In this document: positions 1-10,483 of the stretch, one piece after another
How positions within the stretch are numbered: position 1 is the stretch's first letter
Layout of the letters: the number at the start of each line of letters is the position of its first letter
From: Blastobasis lacticolella
Taxonomy: Eukaryota > Arthropoda > Insecta > Lepidoptera > Blastobasidae
Direction: 5' to 3'
Assembly (NCBI GenBank): GCA_905147135.1
Contig: LR990051.1
Span: forward strand, 16,087,115 to 16,151,114
Length of the DNA stretch: 64,000 bases
The notes under the pieces: generated by a model
The model's input: the letters and a program-made list of their open reading frames with translations, nothing else
Told to the model about the DNA's origin: nothing
The model's database searches: none
Program-made: the position numbers and the translations under genes

Positions 1-287
1 GACACCTCCAACTGCGGCTCTTCTTCGTCTGTGAGCTCTGAGTCGTCGAAGGGCAGCACGCCGCACATGTGACAGGCGAACACCCACACTTTGATGGGGC
101 ATTGGTCACAATCAGAGCTCTCCGTCCCATGTTTCCAGTACATGTGTTGGAGCAGCACCCTGTACCCCACAAAGAACTTGCTGCATCTCTGGCAATAATA
201 ACTTGTCTTGTCCATGGCGATGTCCATAGCGATGTGCACAAAAGCTGACAATGAAGTCGAATGAGTGAAAAATTTATGTAAAGGCAT
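1..287 (-). CDS. C2H2/PHD-finger protein, array copy 1 (cut by window edge)
   Basis: This is the N-terminal part of the repeated ORF; the PHD half lies left of the window. Reading starts at the ATG at 287 and stays open to base 1. It contains the leader, the C2H2-like finger (C-x2-C-x12-H-x4-H, beginning YYCQRC) and the acidic linker DDSELTDEEEPQLE. The linker continues as EVS where the other copies have ELS. No stop or frameshift is visible in the part present. Function is unknown; a nuclear role is inferred from the finger types. Confidence 0.6.
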   Translation of the reverse strand, partial: MPLHKFFTHSTSLSAFVHIAMDIAMDKTSYYCQRCSKFFVGYRVLLQHMYWKHGTESSDCDQCPIKVWVFACHMCGVLPFDDSELTDEEEPQLEV

Positions 288-720
288 TTATAAGGGGTCC
301 AGACTTTCGAAAATTCCTGATTAGTTAATGACATTGTAGGTTCCCAGGAAGGTAAAGACTTTAATATAGATTAGTGATTGCTTAAGTATCCTAATTATGC
401 TAATGAGTCGCAAAAATGTAGGGGTAATAGATAAGAAGGCAAAACATTTCTCACATTTATAAATTGATTGCCATCAATACTTTCTTTTGTTATTGTTGGT
501 AGCTGGTATATGGTGTTGGCTATAAGCGTATTTGCAGGCATTGGTTGTAAATGACAAATTTTGGTGAATAGTCATAAAAAACCTAACGCCGTTAACATAA
601 GATATAATCACTTTATTGATAAAATAATTTACATTTATAATAACAATATACACTAATACCTACATCTAAAATACATAATATAACATAATATATCGGTAAC
701 AATGTAAATTTGAAAAATAC

Positions 721-965
721 CTGTGTGGTGCAAAGCAGAGTAGAATTGCACTAACTCCTTACCTCCGACCAATGTTTTCAGGGCAAAAGGTCTAGAGTCT
801 CTGTGGGCTGCAAAATGGGCAGCAGTGTTTTCCATTGTTATATTTATGTCACTGCGAACTCCAACCCGCTTGCCAAGCGTGGAGATTATGGCAATAACCT
901 CTCCTCTCGTGGGAGGGGATTGCTATGGGCTGTAAAGATGAATGTCAATTTATTTACCACCGGTA
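721..965 (+). repeat. Interspersed repeat family B, array copy 1
   Basis: About 240-bp element recognised by internal phrases such as gtcgtacaaggcgact (in most copies) and gtggagattatggcaata, ending near a GATGA-type tail. Nine or more copies lie in the window, all on the plus strand (also about 6385, 8855, 17740, 27725, 33690, 40250, 47380 and 59750). No tRNA promoter boxes are seen, so it is probably a LINE 3' tail. In the array it is part of the amplified unit. Confidence 0.7.
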
Positions 966-1008
966 AATAATGCACAACGGCTAGTTTGTATATCATAGTT
1001 ACTCATAT

Positions 1009-1052
1009 GCCTGCGACAGTAAATTTCATTTAATAAAATTGACTGTCGCAGG
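1009..1052. repeat. Short hairpin, array copy 1
   Basis: Inverted repeat with arms of about 18 nt (gcctgcgacagt / actgtcgcagg) around a short AT loop. It is present in all four array copies; copy 1 has small arm mismatches. Confidence 0.7.
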
Positions 1053-1339
1053 AATAAATTTAAGTTAATTTTACAACTTTAACTTTTAAAAATACTTTAA
1101 AAAGCTTGAAGAAGGCATGGTTTACAAATTATATTAATAACTCAAGTCATTCGAAGCACTGCTGAGGTACAGAAGATGCCTACAAAACGATTACTACTTA
1201 CTATCTCAATGTGACTATTTGGCGCAGTAATAATAATAAAAAAACTAGTATATGTCGATCAGTGTCTCTGATATTAGTTTGAATCCATTGACAAGTAGGT
1301 ATTTGTAGAGTTATGAGCTTGGCTGTTAATGAGATCTGA

Positions 1340-1612
1340 GGGATATCGCAGATAAGATCGAGGAGGCTCGCCTACGCTGATTTCGTCACGTGTTGCGTAA
1401 GCGCCAGCGATACGTGGGAAATTAGTGCCTGAACCTGCTGGTATCAGGAAAGAGGCCCCGTCGGCGACCCAAGTAGCGACGGATTTACGTCGCTCAGTCG
1501 GATGCGAGAGCCAACAGTCTACGACGCGAGGATGCCGAAGACCGGGCGAAGTGGAGAGGAATGAGTAGGAAAGCGGACCCTGACAGAGGCCGGGATAAGC
1601 GCTAGGACATAG
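1340..1612 (+). mobile_element. RTE-like LINE fragment (RT C-terminus), array copy 1
   Basis: Plus-strand frames, joined across frameshifts, give ADKIEEARLR, GKRPRRRPK, then DAEDRAKWRGMSRKADP. This is the typical C-terminal tail of moth RTE-type reverse transcriptases. Several frameshifts and stops make it a dead fragment. The overlapping minus-strand ORF at 1274-1618 is its antisense shadow. Confidence 0.75.
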
Positions 1613-2174
1613 CGGCATTTTACTTGTATCACAGATTTATCGTCAGTTCAAACTGTGGCCACCTTTGATCATAAACGCGCATAAAAGTTTGATCCTCAGT
1701 TGGTTATCCTCTGTTAGGCACGCAGTCCTATATGTAGTACCATCAGTCCAAACTTACCGTGCAAGGAGAGATATAAGTATAAAAATTAAGTAAAGCCCCT
1801 CTTCCTCCCCTTCATGTGTGAGTGACATGTTCTTCTATCTACGGGATAGACATCTATTACGGAATAGTCCAATTTGACTTTTGAACGTTTGAATTTATGG
1901 AATGACACTTCACTGACATACACATAAAGGGCTTTGTTTTAGTTTTTTACCTATAAAAGAGTGGTTTGTGTGAGTCTAGTTGGCTGCCGTTATGGGATTC
2001 GGGCGTGAGTGTCAACCTATTAGGAATTTGAATCCCGCGAAACAGGATACGGTATTCACGCCGGATCCAGCTCCGCTTATTGACCTGCGGGATCCCCTAC
2101 CTCCAAAACGCGGACCCGCGAATCCTGTTAATCCATTTCTAAAAGAAAGAAAAAGAAACTATAATTCATTTCTG
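1613..2174. other. Array spacer without a recognisable gene
   Basis: Unit-specific sequence repeated at about 12740-13300 and 18650-19171. It includes a short G/C-rich segment with several cccgcg and gcgggatcc words at 1990-2130. The small ORF at 1980-2216 is not kept open equally in the copies. No gene or promoter is seen. Confidence 0.5.
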
Positions 2175-2520
2175 CTTTCCGACATAACGATTACGATGTA
2201 TTTTTGTAAATATTAATAATTCTCATGTCAGTTTAAAAATTAAAGTTATAAAAAGCAAAACATAATATACTCAATTTCAACATTTATCTTACAATAATAA
2301 AAATAAGATTACACAATACACATACTTGGGTCCATCAAATATACCTAAACTTAAATTATAAATTCTTAAAACTAACAGTGGTTGCAAGATTGTTTTCCAC
2401 AATCAAATAATATGATGTGGCGACATGTGTGATTTCACTGATTCCCATCAGGTTATACCTAGGTACGGAAGCAGGGTAACAAAAATTGTTATGTTCTGTA
2501 GCGACATCTATGGCTCTAAT
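2175..2520. repeat. Half-unit B segment, diverged duplicate of 4540-4790
   Basis: The run from the gatgtatttttgtaaat words through acatttat, the gatgtggcgacat block and ttcactgattcccatcagg matches 4540-4790 in order with many differences. This shows that the array unit was built from two older half-units, each leading to a PHD copy. Confidence 0.7.
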
Positions 2521-2619
2521 AAGGTAACTCAACAATATTTACATAACGAGGTCACGAACACAAGGTTGACAAGCATCCGCATATAGATGTCGCTGACCAT
2601 CGCGCTAGCGAAATATGCC

Positions 2620-2726
2620 AACGCCGCGGCATATATACAACTTCCGACGAACAACCGTCGGACCATTGGTCCCTGTTCGTCTTTGACACATATGCAGTAC
2701 GTTTTCCGGACACGTTTTTCGCACAC
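2620..2726 (-). pseudogene. PHD-finger relic in array copy 1
   Basis: The minus strand reads KTYCICVKDEQGPMV, clearly the start of the PHD finger of the intact copies (KTYCICGKDENGDMI). It then runs into unrelated sequence, so the CD..C, H and WWC ligands are missing. Relative to the sister relic at 13780-13907 it also lacks the acidic linker. It cannot fold a PHD finger. Confidence 0.75.
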
Positions 2727-2955
2727 AGCAGTGAGTTCCTAAGTTGTGGCAGTTATGAGCAGTATTCCAATAGGTATCTAATACATTCCTATTCACTCGC
2801 TAGATGGCGCTAATTTTGGTAATTGAAGATCACTTGAAATAGCTAGTAAGTACCTACGCTAGTAAGTTGCTAAGTAGCAAAGACGATATAAACGCTAGGA
2901 ACGTTGTATTGGATAATATGATAATATTATATTGATCAATGGTTTTCAACAATTA

Positions 2956-4056
2956 GGCGCGGATTATATCAAGCGTTGGCGACGCCAGCTGCGTCGGCAA
3001 CGCAGGTAAACGTTATGCTGTCAAGTCAAAATTGTATGAATTTTTAATGCGCGCGCCGACGTTGGTTGCGTCGGCGACGCATGTTGCGTCGGTAACGCCA
3101 GTTGCGTCGGCGACGCAGGTTTATTAAGGATCGACCAAACCAGTGCTCAAAATACGCCGCGTCGCTGTGATAACGCCGCATATAGTCGTTTGCGTCGGGT
3201 TTTTAACGCGAGCTGTCCACACGATTTGGTCGACAAGTTTCACAAAAGCATTTTTTCATAGTAGCAAATTTTCACACCCTATCCCCATCTCTCCTCTCTC
3301 GCATAGCACGAAAGTAATTGGTCCTAGAACACTAGTTCCTAAAGAGAAATTATGGTACTCGTCGACATCTACGTTTCGGGTAACAGCTTTCAAACTTAAA
3401 ACGGTTGTAACTCTGAAACGATTGGTCCTAGAACACTAGTTCCTAAAGAGAAATGATAGCACTCGTCGTGATCTACGTTTCTGGTGACAGCTCTCAAACT
3501 TAAAACGGTTGTAACTCTGAAACTATTGGTCCTAGAACACTATTTTGTAAAGAAAAATTATAACACTCGTCGAGATCTGAAATTCAGGTGACAGATGTCT
3601 AACTCAAATCTGTCATCCGAAATGTAGATCTCGAAGAGTACTGTCATTTCTCTTTAGGAACTAGTGTTCTAGGACCTGTAGTTTTCGAGCTATAACGGTT
3701 TTAAGTTTGACAGCTGTCATCTGAAATTCAGACCTTGACAAGTGCTATCACTTCTCTTTAGGAACTTGTGTTCTAGGATTCAATGTTTCTGAGTTACAAC
3801 GGTTTTAAATTCAGCAGCTGGCGTTATCGCAGTGTCAGAGTATTTTCGGCTTAGGTTTGGTCGGTCTTTAATGCTGTCACAAGTGTCAACTCAAAATTGT
3901 ATGAATTTTTAATGCGCGCGCCGAAGCACCCTGCTTCGGCGCGCGCATTACAAGTTCATACAATTTTGAGTTGACAGCATAACGCAACCTACGTCGCCGA
4001 CGCAGCTTGCATCGCCGACGCAACGTGCGTCGCCGACGCTTGATATAATCCGCGCC
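2956..4056. mobile_element. Harbinger-like foldback element, array copy 1
   Basis: Terminal inverted repeats begin GGCGCGGATTATATCAAGCG and match over 29 of 30 bases, flanked on both sides by TTA, the 3-bp duplication typical of PIF/Harbinger. Inside each end are GCGTCGGCGACGC-type subrepeats. The centre holds three to four roughly 107-bp units in one orientation (word cctagaacactagtt), then two in the opposite orientation, so the element can fold almost end to end. No transposase is present. The ORF at 3143-3439 lies in these repeats and is not credible coding sequence. Confidence 0.85.
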
Positions 4057-4529
4057 TTATAGAGGTTTTAGTAAATTATTGCAAACAAAACAATCATCAA
4101 TTTGACTGAGTCAGTTCGTTTCATGGACGCTAGAATAAAGAATAGACGTTATTCAAATATGAAAGGTTTGTATTAAAGTGGTATATAGTGCCTACTTAAG
4201 TGAACCTTTATTTAAAATATTTCTTTTATTTTAGTTATGTTTACCTACAGGTATTACATAAAAAACTATTTATTTTTAAGTTTAGTTTTAGACATGACAT
4301 CACTGCCACAATCACACAATATTACAAATAATACAAATATTATGATAGCGTCATCTACTGATGCTTTTTGAAGCCAACTGACAGTACCTACTGGACAACT
4401 GCTCATTAGGTATATCAGATTTGTCTGTATCTGTAAAATGTGTAGTGAATGCCTAGTTGAACCTTGCTTATTTCGAATGCGTCTGGAAATCCTGTTGTGC
4501 GATGGGCACATTATTAGAATAGAACTCTC

Positions 4530-4794
4530 ACAGAAAGTATTCGGCTCCTGACATAATAATATTGATGTATTTTTGTAAATTATGACAGTTTTATACTTAA
4601 CGTTATAAAAAGTAAAACATAATATATTCAATTTAAACATTTATTTTACAAAATATAAATAAAATAACACATATTCAAAATATAAATTCTTAATACTAAC
4701 ACTGGTTACCAGGTTGTTTTTTACAATATAATAAGATGATGTGGCCACATGGGTGATTTCACTGATTCCCATCAGGTTATACCTAGTTACCCGC
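4530..4794. repeat. Half-unit A segment, partner of 2175-2520
   Basis: Matches 7020-7270 and 15900-16140 closely and 2175-2460 more distantly. It ends with the ttcactgattcccatcagg block. No gene is seen. Confidence 0.65.
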
Positions 4795-5130
4795 CGAGGG
4801 CTGGGTACTCATCCCCACTACGTAGACCCCCTGTAGGTCACCATGCGAAGGTTTGAAAGAACATTTCTCGCTCGAACGATTCGGATGTGGAATGAGATCC
4901 CAGCCATAGTGTTTCCTTTGGACTATGACATAGGATCGTTCAAGAGATATATTAGAGTTCTCTTCAGGGGGAGGCAACGCATTGGTGACGCTGTTACCCC
5001 TCGTATCGTGGCACGCCATTTTGCAGACGTTTCTGAAAAGATAATTGTTTCTGTTAGTTGTTTATTTCACACCTGTTTTTACAGAATCATAATAATTATT
5101 GGGGCCGGCAGAAATACATTTTGGTGGGTT
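4795..5130 (+). mobile_element. Jockey/CR1-like LINE 3' fragment, array copy 1
   Basis: The plus-strand ORF 4843-5133 contains FERTFLARTIRMWNEIPAIV, then FPLDYDIGSFKRYIRVLFRG. This is the R-LWN-LP-VF-Y-FK signature of LINE reverse-transcriptase C-termini. Copies sit at 7275-7590 (frameshifted) and 16145-16485. The fragment is carried passively in the array. Confidence 0.75.
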
Positions 5131-5578
5131 TAAGACATGTGGCAGATTAGGAACTGTATTGTTCGGCTCAATATGGAATATAGCATTAACTGCCTTGACT
5201 TACGGGTGTCGTACAAGGCAACAAGGGTCTTAGAGGCACAGCTAATTCGTCCGTAGACCTGAAAATGGGCAACAGCGCTTTCGTTGAGTATTTTACAACA
5301 GTTCACTTACATGCCCCTTCCTGCCAAGCGTGGAGATAATCTCAAGCCTTCCCACTAATCTAGACAAGGCACATGTATAGGAGTGAGCTGTCACGGGCGT
5401 TGATGATAAAGTTTTTGTTTTGCTCCTCGCAGAAAAAAAAATAAGCTGGTTAGCGAAGTTCAAACATTGGTGTGGCTAAAATATGTCCGTAGTCTCTATC
5501 TGGATGACAATATTAGTAAGTGTATATCAAATTGTAATGGTAGTTGAAAAATTTCATTTTCCTTTTTTTTTAATAGAA
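5131..5578. other. Array spacer downstream of PHD copy 2
   Basis: AT-rich sequence holding a diverged family-B-like stretch at about 5205-5420. It forms the 3' flank of the minus-strand PHD ORF. No AATAAA was picked out close to the stop. The equivalents are 7660-8044 and 16540-16933. Confidence 0.5.
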
Positions 5579-5986
5579 CTAAAAGAAAATTTTGTAGTAT
5601 ACCTTTTTGGCGAGGCAGCTCGGACACCACCAGTCTCCCTCGGGTGCCTTGGTAATACCAATGCATTCAAAATGGTACCATTCTGTGGCACACGTCGGAT
5701 TGTCACAGGCGATCATGTCGCCATTTTCTTCTTTTCCACATATGCAGTACGTTTTCGTTGACAACTCCAACTGCGGCTCTTCTTCGTCTGTGAGCTCTGA
5801 GTCGTCGAAGGGCAGCACGCCGCACATGTGACAGGCGAACACCCACACTTTGATGGGGCATTGGTCACAATCAGAGCTCTCCGTCCCATGTTTCCAGTAC
5901 ATGTGTTGGAGCAGCACCCTGTACCCCACAAAGAACTTGTTGCATCTCTGGCAATAATAACTTGTCTTGTCCATGGCGATGTCCAT
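5579..5986 (-). CDS. C2H2/PHD-finger protein, array copy 2
   Basis: Predicted 135 residues from the internal Met MDIAMDKTSYY at 5986 to the TAG at 5579. Order: C2H2-like finger (CQRC...HMYWKH), a second cysteine cluster (CDQC then FACHMC), acidic linker DDSELTDEEEPQLE, then an ING-type PHD finger: CICGKEENGDMIACD, PTC, EWYHFECIGI, GDWWCPSC. Every expected zinc ligand is present, as are the Y, M and W that in ING proteins line the H3K4me3 pocket, so a chromatin-reader role is inferred. The upstream ATG used by copies 3 and 4 is followed here by an in-frame stop (CAT TAA), so the leader is lost. An AAG/GTATAC junction near the end could instead be a splice donor. Confidence 0.6.
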   Translation of the reverse strand: MDIAMDKTSYYCQRCNKFFVGYRVLLQHMYWKHGTESSDCDQCPIKVWVFACHMCGVLPFDDSELTDEEEPQLELSTKTYCICGKEENGDMIACDNPTCATEWYHFECIGITKAPEGDWWCPSCLAKKVYYKIFF

Positions 5987-6384
5987 AGCGATGTGCACAA
6001 AAGCTTATAATGAAGTCGAATGAGTGAAAATTTAATGTAAAGGCATTTATAAGGGGTCCAGACTTTCGAAAGTATCTGATTAGTTAATGACATTGTAGGT
6101 TCCCAGAAAGGTAAAGACTTCAATATAGATTAGTGATTGCTTAAGTATCCTAATTATGCTAATGTGTCGCAAAAATGTAGGGCTAATAGATAAGAAGGCA
6201 AAACATTTCTCACATTTATTAATTGATCGCCATTACCACTTTCTTTTGTTATTGTTGGTAGCTAGTGTCTGGCGTTGGCTATAAGCGTATTTGCAGACAT
6301 TGATAGTAAATGACAAATTTTGGTGAATAGTCATAAAAACCCTAACGCCGTTAAAATGATATATCGGTAACAATGTAAATTTAA

Positions 6385-6655
6385 AAAAGAGCCGTGTGGT
6401 GCAAACCAGAGTAGAATAGCACTTACTCCTTACCTCGTGGGTGTCGTACAAGGCGACTAATGTTTTCAGGGCAAAAGGTCTAGAGTCTCTGTGGGCTGCA
6501 AAATGGGCACCAGTGTTTTCCATTGTTATATTTATGTCACTGTGATCTCCAACCCGCTTGCCAAGCGTAGAGATTATGGCAATAACCTCTCCTCTCGTGG
6601 GAGGGGATTGCTATGGGCTGTAATGATGAATGTCAATTTATTTACCACCGGTAGA
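6385..6655 (+). repeat. Interspersed repeat family B, array copy 2
   Basis: Contains the same internal phrases as 721-965, in the same place relative to the PHD ORF. Confidence 0.7.
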
Positions 6656-6697
6656 TAATGCACAACGGCTAATTTATATATCGTAGTTAACTCACAT

Positions 6698-6742
6698 GCC
6701 TGCGACAGACAATTTCATTTAATAAAATTGACTGTCGCAGGC
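6698..6742. repeat. Short hairpin, array copy 2
   Basis: Same inverted repeat as at 1009; arms gcctgcgacag / ctgtcgcaggc with a small internal mismatch. Confidence 0.7.
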
Positions 6743-6889
6743 ATTAATTGAAGTTAATTTTACAACTTTAACTTTTAATAATACTTTAAAAAGCTTGAAG
6801 AAAGCATGGATTACAAATTATATTAATAACTCAAGTCATTCGAAGCACTGGTGAGATACAGAAGATGCCTACAAAACGAATACTACTAC

Positions 6890-6925
6890 CTCAATGTGAC
6901 TATTTGGCGCAGTAATATGTGTAGT
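6890..6925. other. Deletion junction in array copy 2
   Basis: Sequence equivalent to about 1233 in copy 1 (ttggcgcagtaat) joins directly to sequence equivalent to about 4438 (gtgtagtgaatgcctagtt). About 3.3 kb is missing, including the LINE fragment, PHD relic and foldback element. This explains the short 2466-bp unit. Confidence 0.75.
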
Positions 6926-7274
6926 GAATGCCTAGTTGAACCCTGCTAATTTCAAATGCGTCTGGAAATTCTGTTGTGCGATGGGCACATTATTAGAATA
7001 GAACTCTCACAGAAAGTATTCTGCTCCCGACATAATAATATCGACGTATTTTTGTAAATTATGTCAGTTTTATACTTAACGTTATAAAAAGTAAAACATG
7101 ATATACTCAATATATGCATTTATTTTACAAAATATGAATAAAATAACACATATTTAAAATATAAATCCTTAATACTAACACTGGTTACCAGATTGTTTTT
7201 TTACAATATAATAATATGATGTGGCGACATGGGTGATTTCACTGATTCCCATCAGGTTATACTTAGTTACCCGC

Positions 7275-7590
7275 CAAGGGCTGGGTACTCATCCCCACTA
7301 CGTAGACCCCCTGTAGGTCACCACGCGAAGGTTTGAAAAAAACATTTCTTGCTCGAACGATTCGGATGTTGAATGAGCTCCCTGCCATAGCGTTTCTATG
7401 ACATAGGATCGTTCAAGTGATATATTAGAGTTCTCTTCAGGGGGTGGCAATGCATTGGTGACGCTGTTACCCCTCGTATCATAGCACGCCATTTTGCAGA
7501 CGTTTCTGAAAAGAAAATTGTTTCTGTTAGTTGTTTATTTCACCCCTGTTTTTACAGAATCATAATAATTATTGGGGCTGGCAGAAATAC
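7275..7590 (+). mobile_element. Jockey/CR1-like LINE 3' fragment, array copy 2
   Basis: Homologous to 4795-5130 but with an internal deletion in the block before the FK motif, so the frame is broken. Confidence 0.7.
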
Positions 7591-8044
7591 ATTTTGGTGG
7601 GTTTAAGACGTGTGGCAGATTAAGAACTGTATTGTTCGGCTCAATATGGAATATAGCACTAACCGCCTTGACTAACGGGTGTCGCACAAGACAACTAGGG
7701 TCTTAGAAGCACAGCTAATTCGTCTGTAGACCTGAAATTGGGCAACTGCGCTTTCGTTGAGTATTTTACAACAGTGCGACTTACATGCCCCTTCCTGCCA
7801 AGCGTGGAGATTATCAGAAGCCTTTCCACTAATGTAGACAAGGCACATGTATAGGAGTGAGCTGTTACGGGCGTTGATGATAAAGTTTTTGTTTTGTTTC
7901 TCGCAGAAAAAAAAATAAGAGTATTAGTGAAGTTCAAACATTTATGTGGCTAAAATATATCCGTATTCTCTATCTGGATGTCAATATTAGTAAATGTATA
8001 TCAAATTGTAATGGTAGTTAAAAAAAATTTTATTTTTTATAGAA

Positions 8045-8512
8045 CTAAAAGAAAATTTTGTAGTATACCTTTTTGGCGAGGCAGCTCGAACACCACCAGT
8101 CTCCCTCGGGCGCCTTGGTAATACCAATGCATTCAAAATGGTACCATTCTGTGGCACACGTCGGATTGTCACAGGCGATCATGTCGCCATTTTCGTCTTT
8201 TCCACATATGCAGTACGTTTTCGTTGACAACTCCAACTGCGGCTCTTCTTCGTCTGTGAGCTCTGAGTCGTCGAAGGGCAGCACGCCGCACATGTGATAG
8301 GCGAACACCCACACTTTTATAGGGCATTGGCCACAATCAGAGCTCTCCGTCCCATGTTTCCAGTACATGTGTTGGAGCAGCACCCTGTACCCCACAAAGA
8401 ACTTACTGCATCTCTGGCAATAATAACTTGTCTTGTCCATGGCGATGTCCATAGCGATGTGCACAAAAGCTGATAATGAAGTCGAATGAGTGAAAATTTT
8501 ATGTAAAGGCAT
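8045..8512 (-). CDS. C2H2/PHD-finger protein, array copy 3 (155 residues)
   Basis: Full ORF from MPLHKIFTHS at 8512 to the stop at 8045. C2H2-like finger near residues 29-51 (CQRC, then HMYWKH), second cysteine cluster about 64-77, acidic linker about 79-97, PHD finger about 103-147. PHD ligands CIC, CD, C, H, C and WWCSSC are all present. Changes from copy 2 include N to S (RCSKFF), D to G (DCGQC), C to Y (FAYHMC) and P to S in WWCSSC; of these only C to Y touches a cysteine. The tail KKVYYKIFF follows the last ligand. The leader contains a possible splice acceptor (attatcag/C), so a spliced 5' exon farther upstream is an alternative to the ATG start. Role inferred: nuclear chromatin binding. 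Confidence 0.65.
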   Translation of the reverse strand: MPLHKIFTHSTSLSAFVHIAMDIAMDKTSYYCQRCSKFFVGYRVLLQHMYWKHGTESSDCGQCPIKVWVFAYHMCGVLPFDDSELTDEEEPQLELSTKTYCICGKDENGDMIACDNPTCATEWYHFECIGITKAPEGDWWCSSCLAKKVYYKIFF

Positions 8513-8854
8513 TTATAAGGGTCCAGACTTTCGAAAATTTCTGATTAGTTAATGACATTGTAGGTTCCCAATAAGGTAAAGACTTCAATAAAGATTAGTG
8601 ATTGCTTAAGTATCCTAATTATGCTAATGAGCCGCAAAAATGTAGGGCTAATAGATAAGAAGGCAAAACATTTATAACATTTATAAATTGATTGCCATTA
8701 ACACTTTCTTTTGTGATTGTTGGTAGCTAGTGTCTGGTGTTGGCTATAAGCGTATTTGCAGGCATTGATTGTAAATGACAAATTTTGGTGAATAGTCGTA
8801 AAACCCTAACGCCGTTAACACAATATATCGGTAACAATGTAAATTTGAAAAAGA

Positions 8855-9120
8855 GCCGTGTGGTGCAAAGCAGATTAGAATAGCACTAACTCCTTACCTC
8901 GTGGGTGTCGTACAAGGCGACTTATGCTTTCAGGGCAAAAGCTCTAGAGTTTCTGTGGGCTGCAAAATGGGCACCAGTGTTTTTCATTGTTATATTTATG
9001 TCACTGCGATCTCCAACCCGCTTGCTAAGCGTGGAGATTATAGCAATCACCTCGCCTCTCGTGGGAGGGGATTGCTATGGGCTGTAATGATGAATGTCAA
9101 TTTATTTACCACCGGTAAAT
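8855..9120 (+). repeat. Interspersed repeat family B, array copy 3
   Basis: Same element and position as at 721-965. ORFs at 8901-9122 and 8905-9087 fall inside it and are not genes. Confidence 0.7.
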
Positions 9121-9160
9121 AATGCACAACGGCTAGTTTGTTTATCGTAGTTACTCACAT

Positions 9161-9205
9161 GCCTGCGACAGTCAATTTCATTTAATAAAATTGACTGTCG
9201 CAGGC
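9161..9205. repeat. Short hairpin, array copy 3
   Basis: The best-preserved of the four hairpins: arms gcctgcgacagtcaattt and aaattgactgtcgcaggc pair fully. Confidence 0.75.
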
Positions 9206-9689
9206 ATAAATTTAATTTAATTGTACATCTTAGACTTTTAAGAATACTTAAAAGGCTTGAAGAGGCATGGATAACAAATTATATTAATACCACAAGTCAT
9301 TCGAAGCTGAGCTATAGAAGTTGCCTACAAAACGATTACTACTACCTCAATGTTACTATTTGGACTTTGTGACTAATAATTAATAAAAAAGTAGTATATG
9401 TCGATCATTGTTTTTGATACTAGTTTGAATCCATTGACAAGTAGATATTTGCAGAGTTACGAGCTTGGCTGTTAAAAGATCTGATAAATCTTTTACAGTG
9501 AAACCATTAGGAGCTTACGAGTCTTGGTCAACCAATTTTCCGTTTCTGTAGTAAGTATGGAATAGATCTACTTCTTTCTAGCCTATAACACACGACATCA
9601 AGCAATAAACGATCCAGCTCGCCTAGTTGTTGGCCACGGCAACCATGATAAGTTTCTTACTAATGTAAGTTGAAATAAATGTATCAGGT

Positions 9690-9990
9690 GGTAGATAGTA
9701 CCTACCCTGTCAAGCGTGAAGAGTTGGCCTGGGTGACTGTCTATCTATTTCTGTCGCCAAGCAATAATGTTTTCATTGTTGTTTTACGGTTTGAAGAATA
9801 AGGTAGCCAGCGCATTTACAGGCACGAGGCATTTTATCCTAGTCCTTACAGTCCTTACAACGCACCTGCGGTTCTGCGTTTCCGTAGCCTTCAACCTAAT
9901 GCATGAATTGTAGATGTTATGGGCTACAGCTACCGCTTACTATCAGGTGGGCTGTCTATTCGTTTGTCACTGCGTGGCATAAAAAATTAA
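9690..9990 (+). repeat. Interspersed repeat family E
   Basis: Shares ordered phrases with 29875-30165, 39470-40010, 53890-54150 and 60540-60680: cggtttgaagaataaggta, cacctgcggttctgcgttt and accgcttactatcaggtggg. Probably a LINE 3' tail. Confidence 0.6.
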
Positions 9991-10049
9991 GCCGACACAC
10001 ATGTTTTCTTATTGTAGAAGAAGTTTAGAAATAGAGACAGTGACGAAAT

Positions 10050-10140
10050 AAGTACAGTGCGTGGGATTACATCGTGAGGAAACCTGCACATTCAGGGTAC
10101 GGAATGTGTAACCATGGTCTAATCTGGTCAAGTTCTTCTC
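10050..10140 (+). mobile_element. SINE-A fragment
   Basis: Middle of the SINE-A body only: gaggaaacctgcacattcag, then aatgtgtaaccatggtctaa and ctggtcaag. The tRNA head and the tail are missing. Confidence 0.6.
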
Positions 10141-10300
10141 TTTCTTAGGTGAGAGCCATCTTATGTAAGAACCGCGCAAAATTCTGGATCATGGTCAAAC
10201 GCGACGTGAAAGTGCATAGTCAAAGTGAAAGTAATAATAAAAAAGCCACGAGTAATTATATATATGGCGGAGATGATCATGAGTCTCTTAGTCCATCTCT

Positions 10301-10483
10301 TTGGCCTGGATGTCGATTCGTGCGCCACCTGACGGGGTGGCTTGCAACTATTATGACAACGTCACAAGCAGCGTGCAGCGTGCGGCTACGGCAGCCGCAA
10401 GGATATTGGGATCAAGAACTGAACCAATTCAAGAGCGAAGAAGCGTAGATCCTGATGAGATCCGTAAAAGCTCTAGAAAATAG
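10301..10483 (+). other. Unrecognised 60-residue ORF
   Basis: The frame begins MAWMSIRAPPDGVACNYYD and continues through a region rich in Arg, Ala and Ser to SVDPDEIRKSSRK before the stop. Base composition is richer in G and C than its surroundings. No family recognised. It may be a transposon or retroelement coding remnant, or chance. Confidence 0.2.

Noticed and set aside
1274..1618. 114-codon minus-strand ORF as a gene
   Set aside because: It is the antisense of an RTE-like LINE fragment, and its array copies do not keep it open.
3143..3439. 98-codon ORF in the foldback element
   Set aside because: It lies in tandem subrepeats of a non-coding Harbinger-like element; the copy at 14384 differs in frame.
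5603..5608. Splice donor at the end of the PHD finger (AAG/GTATAC)
   Set aside because: Possible, but the ORF reaches its stop 27 bases later and the only nearby acceptor-like AG would give a 20-30-base intron; not used in the model.
5607..5831. 74-codon plus-strand ORFs opposite the PHD copies
   Set aside because: Shadows of the minus-strand PHD ORF; they stay open only because the coding strand is conserved.
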